The notes under the pieces are model-generated. The model saw only the letters and a program-made list of their open reading frames with translations, searched no databases and was not told where the DNA came from. A stretch of DNA of 64,000 nt from Dothistroma septosporum (taxonomy: Eukaryota; Ascomycota; Dothideomycetes; Mycosphaerellales; Mycosphaerellaceae): NCBI GenBank assembly GCA_002236755.2, contig NBZP02000054.1:1-64000 (forward strand). The letters are read 5' to 3'. Each line of letters opens with the position of its first letter. Position 1 is the stretch's first letter. Position numbers and translations under genes: made by a program. Shown here in pieces: positions 55,831 to 64,000 of the stretch.

Positions 55831-57195
55831 TGTGGCGGGTTGGTCGTGGGTGGAGTCAGATCAATTCAGATCAGTTCTGATCAGATGCAGTCGCGTCGAA
55901 GGAAGACGCGACGCGCTTGGGAGTTTCGGAGCGGCGAAATCATTTTCCGAGCCCGCTTGCAACCACCATCCTCACTTCCATCGTTCGGTCGCTCCATCGT
56001 TCCACGAGTAGAGCTATTGCACTATTACTGTCGCCCTTTGTACCGCCTGCAATACACGTGTTGATAGTCTCAAAGACCTTGTATCGAGATGCAACGATCC
56101 TCAGTACATAACGAAGTCGTGCAATTGGTTGGCTGTCGACCAGGCAACATTTCCGTCGGACCTGACCCAAATTGGCCTGAAAAGATTTTGCAATTGTACC
56201 ACTTTGCACCGAGAGAATATCCAGAACTCAGACAGCCTGTCCGCATCGGTCGATCTGAGCCTTGAGTGGCTGATGTTCGCGGCCTTCCTCAAACGACGTG
56301 AGTTCTGTGAAGCACACATATCATCCAAAGCTAGCCCGTGACACGCTTACTCCGGCGCACATCGGTGTGGTCCGTCTTGTCTGCCAACAGACACGCCCCA
56401 GTCCCGACAACATATTCAAGCACCCCGCAGGCGGCGCGGTGCTCGAACTTGGAAATGAAGAGGAATCGAAGAAGCAGGTGGGAATCTCTCACTCGCCATT
56501 TCAGCCGAGTGCCTGGAGACGAGCACAGCCTCTGGGGAGTCAAGAGTGGGCACAAATAACAATGGGTTCTCATCCGTATTATCCGTGGTCATGCTCAGCT
56601 GTATTGAACACGACGAAACTTGCTGACAAATCTCCAAGCTTAGCATTGTAAGCTTGTCTTTGAGGGACTCTCCTCAATTACGAGACATTTAGAACTCATC
56701 GAAGCACGTGGAAACGGCCTAAGGGCGACCTCATGCTCCATCATCGATCTTGCTCGGCTTGCGGTCTATATCCCACTAGCATGCTAAGTCAGACTCGATT
56801 GAGCCTCCTTCTCGGGGCAGGATTCGAGCATTCAACCAGTGTATGGTCAACAGTAACACTTCCCGCTGCCTGGTGGTGCGTTTTCATCGACTCAACGCAG
56901 TATTGCTACTGACATGGGACTTGGCAGCCACCACCCTGGGGGAGGTTGGGAGAGTCGTTGAAGACGACATAGAGGGGAAAGAGGGAGAAAGGGAGGAGTG
57001 ATGGAAAGAGATCCAAGTAAAGATGAAGGCAGACGCCGAGACGGGTGAAGTGGTTTCGATTGAAGAGAGGGGACTGATTTGAGTTTGTCAGGCGTGGGGA
57101 GGGCGCAGTATTGAAGAGTTTGAGGCCTCTCCACGGTTCAGTTGACCTTGCGGAGCGGTGGTGAGGTGACAGTGCCTTGACTGGCTGTATCGAGC
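55831..57195. other. Intergenic, no gene seen
   Basis: This spacer separates the PRI2 start and the DBP8 stop. Short palindromic GATCAG/CTGATC units occur around 55858-55886 just upstream of PRI2. Other frames lack support. Confidence 0.5.
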
Positions 57196-59141
57196 TCAGT
57201 TTGCGGCAGCCCGCTGCTTCTTGTTGGCCTTCCTGTCCATGCCACCGAATCCTGTAGCATGCGGTCAGCTTCTGAATCGTATCGACAATTCGGCACCTCG
57301 GAAGGCCATAACACACTCGAGGCATGGCGCGCGCCTGGTACGTACCTCTTCTTCTGTTCCCTTTAACGTCCCGTCCTTCCTCAATAGCCAGCATAGCCTC
57401 CCTCTTCTTGTCACCAACCACATTCAGCGCTTCCTTGATGACCCTACTTTCCACATTGATCTTCTCTTCAGCGTAGGCAACCATTTCGCGACCAACGCGC
57501 TCTTCTATGGCCTTCACCAGCTCCACGTCTCGCTGTCCCACGAGAGAAATGGAAGTACCCTTTCGCCCAGCACGTGCGGTACGACCAACACGATGAATGT
57601 AATCGTCTGGATTTCGCGGAAGATCGTAGTTGATGACCAGTCCCACGTCTGGTATGTCGAGGCCACGCGATGCAACGTCTGTTGCGACTAATATTCTGCG
57701 AATGTGGTTAGCTGGGCGTGACGTTTGAATCGCAATGCCTCGACGACTGCTCAACGATTCGAGAGCTGCGCGCGCGGTCTCTCGAGCTGTGCACATTGGT
57801 CGCAGCCATGAGTGAGTGATTTCCGCACGTACCTAGCTGCTCGCGCTCGAAATCGCGCCAGATTGTTGACCCGATCAGTATGTTGCAGACCCGAATGTAA
57901 TGCCGTAACACGATGTTCCAGCAACCTCAGCAAATATTCCACAAGGTTGGCCGTTTCTGTGCGATTGCAGAAAATTATCGTTGTTTTCTCCACATTCGCG
58001 GGCGTGGAGAGCAGTACGTGGAGGTACTTCTCCTTGTGTAGCACATTTACGAGCTGATAGGTTTGCGTGAGAGTGTCCGGTATTGCAAGGCTGTCGATGT
58101 CGACTTCGCACACGTAGACAGGCTGTTGTCCTTTTGCGCGTGGCATTTCTTTCAGTGCACGAACCTCGGGTGTCATTGTGGCGGTGAAGAGGCAGGTTTG
58201 TCGTTGTGAGCCTAGAATCCAGATGTGTTAGCATAAGCGCAAGGGAAGGTAAGTGGCATAGAAATATGATTTGTGATGAAAGCAAAGGCGCGTCGCTTTC
58301 AAGGACCCCTCCATTTCAGGCCCACAGGCTGCGCTACTGGAGACTCACCTTGGGGTAGATAATCCAAGCACGTCTCAACGTCAGGCAGCATACTTCCTTT
58401 TCCGCCACTTGCCAGTAATCGATCGGCTTCGTCCAGCACGACGTATTTCACCTTCTTCAATCCCTGGATCGTGTCCTCTCCGGAGTTCTCAATATGGTCC
58501 GCCAACCGCCCAGGCGTGGCAATCACGACATGTGGCCTTTGGCTCAACGAAATTGCCTGCTGCCTCATATCCGCTCCCCCTGTAACCAGCACACATTTGA
58601 CCCCCTGGGATCCTCCAATTGCCTGGAACTGCTCATATATCTGGAGAGCTAACTCTCGTGTAGGCGTCATGATTAGTGCAAAGATTCCGCTCGGCTGACG
58701 TGCCCACTGTTGCAAGATCGGAACACCGAATGCGATGGTTTTGCCGGATCCTGTGCGAGAGCCGCCTATGCAGTCGCGGCCAGCTAGAATCTGAGGTATC
58801 GTAGCTTTCTGAATCCTTGTGGGCCATTTTATTGACATATGTGAGAGGGCGGAGACCAGCCACTTGTCGGTGCCAAGATCTGGGAAGGTCGAGTTGTCGT
58901 TGGTATCGATTACATCTTGAATCGAGGTTGGAAGGCTCTCCAGGTCCTTGGTGTCCGGAGGAGGGTACAATTTGACGATTGGCGGCGCGGCACGCTTTTT
59001 TATGCGTGAGATGGATGATACGGCAATGATGCTAGTCACAGCCATGTCGTCTTTTTCTGGTTCTGCCGAAGATCCTGCTGATGAGCCCGAGGAAGATCGG
59101 GAATCCTGTGAGAGTCGCCTGCGCTTCGTAGGTCTCTCCAT
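57196..59141 (-). CDS. DBP8: DEAD-box RNA helicase Dbp8
   Basis: Four exons (59141-58349, 58211-57833, 57695-57346, 57251-57196) give 525 residues. Introns are 137, 137 and 94 nt, all GT-AG and phase-consistent. The helicase core is complete: Q-motif region (HMSIKWPTRIQKATIPQIL), motif I SRTGSGKT (A replaced by S), Ia PTRELALQ, Ib TPGRL, II VVLDEADRLL, III SQRQTCLFTATM, IV IIFCNRTETA, V ILVATDVASRGLDIP, VI YIHRVGRTARAG. The last exon encodes GFGGMDRKANKKQRAAAN. The chosen start, MERPTKRRRLS, has a basic tract; an in-frame ATG at 59246 would add 35 residues of non-coding character. Dbp8 assists 18S rRNA and small-subunit assembly in the nucleolus. Divergent from KRI1. Confidence 0.93.
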
Positions 59142-59350
59142 TTCACGAGATATTCCGTGCGATTGAACGGTCGTTGCGACGCAGGTCGATTTCATGGCAT
59201 GGTGAAGATTGATGTCAAAATCTCGAAGCGCCACGCTGCCCTGCATCGGAATTCGGACCGTTGCCGAGATCTGATCCCGGAACTTTTGCTAGCCTCGCAG
59301 TCTGATCTCTTCTTCTCTCAGCACCATCCTTTGCAGGAAATACACACTCA

Positions 59351-61288
59351 ATGGCTCGTCCTGCTGGAGAACCGGCTGCTAAGCGCACGAAGCTCGACTT
59401 CTCGGATAGCGAAGACGACAGCGACAACGATGTGAAGCTTCCCGAGGCGAACGGTTTTAAAATCAACGAGGACTTCGCAAAGCGCTTCGAGCACAACAAG
59501 AAGCGCGAAGAGAAGCAAAGACTTGAAGAGAAGTATGGCAGCGCGGACCTTGGCAAGCGAAAGGACCGTGAGGAGGACGAAGACAGCGATGTGGACAGCG
59601 AGGACGACGAAAGCGAGGATGACGATGCAGCTCTGGCCACAGAGGACGTTGACCAGGAAATCTTCGCAACGCTGGCAGCAATCAAACAGAAGGATCCACG
59701 AGTGTACGATGCCAACGTCAAGTTCTACAGTGAATTTGACCCGGAGGCTGTAAGAGTCGGCGCGGAGAGGAAAGATAAGCCAATGTATTTGCAGGACTAC
59801 CAGCGAGAGCGATTGCTCAGTGGGCACACCGGCGGCGAGGATGAAGGAGAGCATGTTCCGACCTTCCAGGAAGAGCAAGATCAGCTCAGGCGAAAAGTTG
59901 TGGGTGAAATGCACAATAGCAAATCTGCAGATGCCGAGTCAGACGTGGAAGCGGACTTCATGGTCAAGAAGAAGAAGGCGGTACATGACGAGATGCCCGG
60001 CTTGCCGAAGGATGAGAAAACGAAAAAGAAGATTACAGACGAGGACATCAAGACCGCGGACAAAGATCCAGAGACGTACCTCTCGAACTTCATGCTCGCA
60101 CGAGCTTGGCTACCTGGAGATGGTGCACGTTTTGATCCGCTCGAGTCTGATGACAGTGAGGACGAGAATCGCGCCGATGACTTCGAGAATGCCTATAACA
60201 TGCGCTTCGAGGACCCGAAGACTGCGAACGAGAAGCTGCAGTCATTCGCTCGTGATGTTGGCAAGTATGGTGTGCGACGAGAAGAGAAGAATTCTCGTGC
60301 TCGAGCGAGAGAACGGGAACGTGAAGTGCGCGAGGCTGAGAAAAGAGAAAGAGAAGAAGACAAAGCTAGGCTCAGGAAGCTCAAGATCGAGGAGGCAGAG
60401 GAGAAGGTCAAGCGCATCAAGGAGGCTGCTGGATTGAGAGGGAAAGCCCTGGACCTTGACGAATGGCGAGATGTCATCGACGGAGACTTCGACGATAGCA
60501 AGTGGGATGAAGTCTTGAAGAAACGTTTCGGCGATGAATACTACAACGAAGATGATGCGGTCAGCTCTGAGGGTGAAGCAGGTGACAGCCAGAAGCGCAA
60601 GCCGAAGAAGCCAAGGTGGGACGATGACATCGACATCGATGATCTCGTGCCAGACTTCGACAAGACCGCAAAACCAGAAGTTGCACTGTCCGACCTTGAC
60701 GATGACAATGAGGAAGGCGGTGCGCCTGTGTCCGCCGCACCAGAAGACTCAGACGATGAAGAAGGAACATCGAGCAAGAAGAAGACCACGAAGAAAGATC
60801 GCGGCAAAGAGAAAGCGGACGCCAAACGCGCCGCCCGTATCGAGAAGAAGAAAATCGAAGACCTCGTCGACTCTACCCTTGCCGTCCAAGACCCCACTCT
60901 CACATCCGCCGCCAGCTCAAAAGCACCCGTCGTTGGCTTCCGATATCGCGAAACATCACCAACCGACTTCGGCCTCACTGCTCGCGACATCTTGTTCGCC
61001 GACGACAGCCAGCTGAACCAATGGGCGGGCATCAAGAAGCTTCATGCCTTCAGAGACGAAGATCGTAAGAAGAAGGACAAGAAGAAGCTGAGTAAGAAGG
61101 CCAGACTGAAGCAATGGCGGAAAGAGACATTTGGAAAAGTCGATGAGCCCACGGGCGGTTTCGAGACGATTTTGGGCGGGGCGAGTGGTGCTAATGCTAT
61201 TGCAGTCGAGGGTGGCGAAGGAAATGTCAAGGAGGGCGCGAGGAAGAGGAAGAGGAAGGGAAAGGGAAAGAAGGAGGGTGAGGCGTGA
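59351..61288 (+). CDS. KRI1: Ribosome biogenesis protein Kri1
   Basis: A single exon gives 645 residues. The protein is highly charged: acidic blocks (DSEDDSDNDVKLPEANGFKI, EEDEDSDVDSEDDESEDDD), then a Lys/Glu/Arg coiled-coil-like region around residues 310-370. Kri1 motifs include YLSNFMLARAWLPGD, LDLDEWRDVIDGDFDDSKWD, KRFGDEYYNEDDA and PRWDDDIDIDDLVPDFD. The Kri1 C-terminal domain has GLTARDILFADDSQLNQWAGIKKLHAFRDE and LKQWRKETFGKVD, followed by a basic Lys-rich tail (nucleolar-type). In yeast Kri1 works with Krr1 in 40S subunit maturation. Its start lies about 210 bp from that of DBP8, which acts in the same pathway, so both probably share one promoter region. Confidence 0.94.
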   Translation: MARPAGEPAAKRTKLDFSDSEDDSDNDVKLPEANGFKINEDFAKRFEHNKKREEKQRLEEKYGSADLGKRKDREEDEDSDVDSEDDESEDDDAALATEDVDQEIFATLAAIKQKDPRVYDANVKFYSEFDPEAVRVGAERKDKPMYLQDYQRERLLSGHTGGEDEGEHVPTFQEEQDQLRRKVVGEMHNSKSADAESDVEADFMVKKKKAVHDEMPGLPKDEKTKKKITDEDIKTADKDPETYLSNFMLARAWLPGDGARFDPLESDDSEDENRADDFENAYNMRFEDPKTANEKLQSFARDVGKYGVRREEKNSRARAREREREVREAEKREREEDKARLRKLKIEEAEEKVKRIKEAAGLRGKALDLDEWRDVIDGDFDDSKWDEVLKKRFGDEYYNEDDAVSSEGEAGDSQKRKPKKPRWDDDIDIDDLVPDFDKTAKPEVALSDLDDDNEEGGAPVSAAPEDSDDEEGTSSKKKTTKKDRGKEKADAKRAARIEKKKIEDLVDSTLAVQDPTLTSAASSKAPVVGFRYRETSPTDFGLTARDILFADDSQLNQWAGIKKLHAFRDEDRKKKDKKKLSKKARLKQWRKETFGKVDEPTGGFETILGGASGANAIAVEGGEGNVKEGARKRKRKGKGKKEGEA

Positions 61289-61439
61289 GCTTGCATAGTC
61301 CGAAACGCTCGCTTGCAGTAACATCGCCATGGCCGAGTCACCCGAGTTCACTTCCGCCAAGTAATAGAAGGTGCAATGATCTCGATCGTGCCACATCACC
61401 ACAGTCCATGCCGCAGACGGTGGATTCCCTGTACCTGAG

Positions 61440-62063
61440 ATGTCCACGACCTTGGCCGCCGTTGGAAGATGCCTTGTAATACACAACGTCTGGAAGAATG
61501 GGGATGTGCTGCCGACGTCCATGCTGCCGTCACAGTCAGCACATTACCTCAGATTCTGGCAGCTGTTTGGTACGTTCTACCAGATCTACGAGCCCCGCCG
61601 TCAAGACCCTCGAGACAAGCTGTTTGCGCGTTTGTCACTCTTCAAGAGAACGCATCCCAAGCTCCTGCTGCCCGACTATGCGCAAACAACAGAAGAAATC
61701 GTCACCAATATCTTCCAGTGTTTGCTACATCAGAAAACGACCAGCGCGCTGTCCTCTGCGATCGGCGTCGAGCAGCCGAATGACTTGCCCAGCTGGGTCG
61801 TTGATTGGCGCAGCCCTTCTGACAGGAATGATCTTCTGAATAAGTTACCTGAGTGCCGAAAATGGCATGCTGGATTTGCCAAGCAGCAACGTCGAGTCAT
61901 CGCTGCTTTCGATCGGCCAGGCGGTCTCCGTCTTCACGGCAAAGGACTATACTGCGTTACGACATTGCAACACGCTGATTCGAGCTCCCGGGGCGATACT
62001 GTGCAGTCTATCCGTTCGTTACACGCTCGTCGTGAGATCACACATTGCATCAGTGAGCTATGA
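61440..62063 (+). pseudogene. Truncated HET-domain protein fragment
   Basis: A 207-codon frame begins MSTTLAAVGRCLVIHNVW. It contains the post-HET segment common to these proteins: QDPRDKLFARLSLFKRTHPK, LLPDYAQTTEEIVTNIFQCL and LPSWVVDWRSPSD. The N-terminal HET domain itself (SYCWG, WIDAVCIDQ, RVWVMQE) is not visible in any upstream frame; the KRI1 gene ends only 150 bp before. No convincing C-terminal extension is seen after 62063. It is best read as a 5'-truncated relic, or a short derivative, of a HET gene and is not an obvious copy of the two HET genes at 11.8-16.0 kb. Confidence 0.65.
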
Positions 62064-62490
62064 CTCGCGCCATCGGTATTGCAGCCCGGAGTTGTCATCG
62101 TAGTCTCCTTAGGCTTTGTAGTTCCTTTGGTTCTTCGGCCCCGAGTACTGCCCAGAACGAGTTGGCTCCTGATAGGAGAATGCTGTTCCAAGCACATCAT
62201 GGAAGGTCAAGCCATCGAAGAGATGGAATGTGGCTGCGAAAGAACCTGTGGCGCCACTCGAGGACTTTGACATCTACAGAAAGATATTCGCAATAACAAT
62301 GAGGTCATAGCTGTGCTGCCTACTTCGTTGACATCAATGTGAAAGGGATTGTTGGCACGAACGCCGTACGTCCAGACTAAGATATAGGCAACTACTCTTC
62401 GCATTCGCTTTGAAAGACCAAAGGGGGATCGTAAGGTTGACTAGATCCTGTTGCGAGCTTACGTAAAGCTTATTGCCGCGTCGCGCGACC

Positions 62491-62690
62491 GGACGGGCGA
62501 ACTCAAGACCGGCTCGGGTGGCATAGCGCGGACTTTCGCATATAATGTCATAACAAGCTTGCTCACGAAGGCAACATCGACGTCCCGAAAGGACGGGCAA
62601 ACACCAGACCCGGCCCCGACAGCATAGCGCGGGCTTCTGCATATAATGTTATAATAAGCTTGATCCCGAAGGCAACACCGACTCTCAGAA
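62491..62690. repeat. 100-bp tandem duplication
   Basis: Two head-to-tail units start GGACGGGCRAAC at 62491 and 62591. They share GCATAGCGCGG, GCATATAATGT, ATAACAAGCTTG/ATAATAAGCTTG and CGAAGGCAACA at constant spacing, with perhaps a fifth of sites differing. A degenerate partial unit may precede them (about 62455-62490). The repeat lies 70-270 bp upstream of the start codon at 62762, in the presumptive promoter. TATAATG and AAGCTT recur in each unit. Confidence 0.8.
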
Positions 62691-62761
62691 GGACATCGAA
62701 ATATCACTAATACCTCCACAGCAGCAGCTGGCCGTCAGAACAATTCTTTGCAGTGTCCGCT

Positions 62762-63145
62762 ATGTCGACCTCAAAAGGCAAAATCCTCCACTTCGGTCTC
62801 GCAGGCCATCCGACCGACGCCTCCGTGAGCAAAGTAAAAGTCCAAGCCCTGGTGAATGAAGGCGCAGACAAAGCCCGCGCAGCCGGCTACGAAGTACAAC
62901 TGACATTCGTGGACCCCGCTGTGTTCCCCAATCACCTATCAGAATTGCGGCAGAGAGTCGAGACGGGCAAATGGGATGCCTTGATCATTGGCGGTGGACT
63001 CAAGAATGCGCCGTCGTTGACGAAGGAGTTTGAGCAGACTGTGAATTTGGCGAGGACTTCTGCGCCGAAGATGAAGATCTTGTTCCAGATGGCGCCGGGG
63101 GATATATATGAGACGATTCAGAGGGGGCTTGAGTCCAAGGAGTAG
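62762..63145 (+). CDS. Small uncharacterised cytosolic-type protein
   Basis: A single exon gives 127 residues from ATG 62762 (MSTSKGKILHFGLAGHPTDA). Alternating hydrophobic strands and helices suggest a compact Rossmann-like or flavodoxin-like alpha/beta fold: ILHFGLAG, YEVQLTFVDP, WDALIIGGGLKNA, FEQTVNLARTSAP and MKILFQMAPGDIYETIQRGLE. GGGLK could be a phosphate-binding turn, but no standard nucleotide motif is complete. It resembles small conserved hypothetical proteins of filamentous fungi; function unknown. The promoter contains the 100-bp tandem duplication. Confidence 0.65.
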   Translation: MSTSKGKILHFGLAGHPTDASVSKVKVQALVNEGADKARAAGYEVQLTFVDPAVFPNHLSELRQRVETGKWDALIIGGGLKNAPSLTKEFEQTVNLARTSAPKMKILFQMAPGDIYETIQRGLESKE

Positions 63146-64000
63146 AGTGCTGGGGTGAGATGTCGCGATCTGCAAGCCTTTATCCTGAAGCTAACGGTTC
63201 TGTGACAGAAGCTTGCAGGAGTGGCTGAAATGATTTCAAAGATGACTTACAGCCTTACGCACGCCACCAGAAATGATTTTCGCAGCTTACCTTAATTGTC
63301 CCAGTAATCTATCAAGGTCACCATATTCAAGCTTCGCGGAGTCCGAGAGGCTGGCAATCTACTTTCCACAGCCGAGTATTTCTTTACCTGCAGTTGTCGT
63401 CCAACACAAGTCAAAACTCGCATGCCTACCAATTGATGATCTAATTTCCCACCCACCATTCATTTATGCTGACGCTGCTGGCAAGATGGCCGCGGACTGG
63501 CTGGGAGGGGTAAGAGAGGAATGTGTTGGAGATGAGGAAGCTCCTGGAGCAGGACTTCAGTAACATTGCTGGCTATGCGGTGCTATGAAGTTCTGCGAAG
63601 AATACGTTGGGATGGAACGTTCTGTGGAAAGAATAGCACAGAGGTTGCGCTTGCAGTCTCAAGCACTACACGAAGCCATGGGCATTTCTGGCCCACCCCC
63701 GTGGGGAAGTACAAAAGACCAGCGAACTCGAAGCAAAATTTCCCAATCGTCAAGATGTAGGCACATGACATCAGGCTCCATATTCCCCACCACAGTCTCC
63801 TAGCGACGTCGGACAGCTCCACATACACGTAGTCTGCGAGCAGCCGCAAAGTCAATGAACTAAGTCCTGGATCGAGGATTACCTCATCGAATCGAGACCC
63901 AGCAGAAGAGACTGACGCCACCGGCCGTAGCGTATGGAGAACTGTCAGAGTCCGCTCCAAAGCCATGGCATGAGCAGGAAGCTGCACGTGAAAGTCAGGC
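63146..64000. other. Window edge, no firmly supported gene
   Basis: A minus-strand frame 63966-63583 (127 codons, starting MALERTLTVLHTLRPVASVS) is open but has no recognised motif. A candidate 5' splice site near its middle (TCATGTGCC) hints that only part of it may be coding. The window ends here, so any upstream exon is out of view. Confidence 0.35.

Noticed and set aside
59215..61522. Long Ser/Leu-rich frames opposite KRI1
   Set aside because: They are the complement of the Glu/Asp/Lys-rich KRI1 coding sequence; the Ser/Leu bias is explained by that alone.
62334..62719. Minus-strand Cys/Arg-rich frames with apparent protein repeats
   Set aside because: The similarity comes from the 100-bp DNA duplication. 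The period is not a multiple of three, so the frames change between units.
1..64000. CRISPR arrays, rRNA and tRNA genes
   Set aside because: No regular repeat-spacer pattern, rRNA block or convincing tRNA box was seen by eye. The organism is a fungus, where CRISPR is not expected. A tRNA scan would be needed to exclude tRNAs completely.

Overview
This window is one physical end of a filamentous ascomycete (Pezizomycotina) chromosome. It opens with a perfect AACCCT telomere tract (1-104). About 4.7 kb of extremely AT-rich, gene-free sequence with a strong repeat-induced point mutation (RIP) signature follows. From about 4.9 kb the DNA is ordinary, gene-bearing nuclear sequence. Short GT-AG introns (mostly 47-64 nt), HET-domain genes, RIP and plant-cell-wall enzymes fit a Dothideomycete, possibly plant-associated. 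That placement is inference; no species is claimed.

Layout. 5-7 kb: a secreted uncharacterised protein whose frame is interrupted. 7.7-11.4 kb: a Skt5/Chs4-type chitin synthase regulator with Sel1 repeats and a C-terminal CaaX box. 11.8-16.0 kb: two paralogous HET-domain genes, tail to tail. 16.5-17.7 kb: a SAM methyltransferase. 18.9-19.4 kb: a small thioredoxin-fold protein without CxxC. 20.9-25.1 kb: divergent mitochondrial EF-G1 (MEF1) and PRP17/CDC40. 25.9-27.0 kb: a fungal gene with an in-frame stop. 27.4-27.8 kb: a small membrane protein. 28.1-29.9 kb: amidophosphoribosyltransferase (ADE4).

31.3-33.5 kb: a RID/DmtA-type cytosine methyltransferase, the family required for RIP in Neurospora, on the same window as a heavily RIPed subtelomere. 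34.3-48.5 kb: a block rich in secreted or membrane-anchored proteins (GH76, a PAN/Apple-like protein, a type II membrane GH3 beta-glucosidase, a small cysteine-rich protein, a GH54-CBM42 arabinofuranosidase) plus a SnoaL-like protein.

50.9-52.6 kb: an MFS transporter. 53.2 kb: a small one-pass membrane protein. 54.2-55.8 kb: primase large subunit PRI2. 57.2-61.3 kb: divergent ribosome-biogenesis genes DBP8 and KRI1. 61.4-62.1 kb: a HET-protein fragment. 62.5-62.7 kb: a 100-bp tandem duplication in front of a small conserved-looking gene at 62.8 kb.

CDS spans are start to stop including introns. Exon borders were read by hand from splice motifs and frame continuity. Long intergenic stretches (17.7-18.9, 19.4-20.8, 30-31.2, 44-46.9, 48.6-50.8, 55.9-57.1 kb) hold nothing that could be supported as a gene. 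No tRNA, rRNA or CRISPR was recognised. No obviously new multigene system was found. The most notable signals are the CAA-sparing RIP pattern next to a RID gene, the HET cluster, and two genes with interrupted frames.
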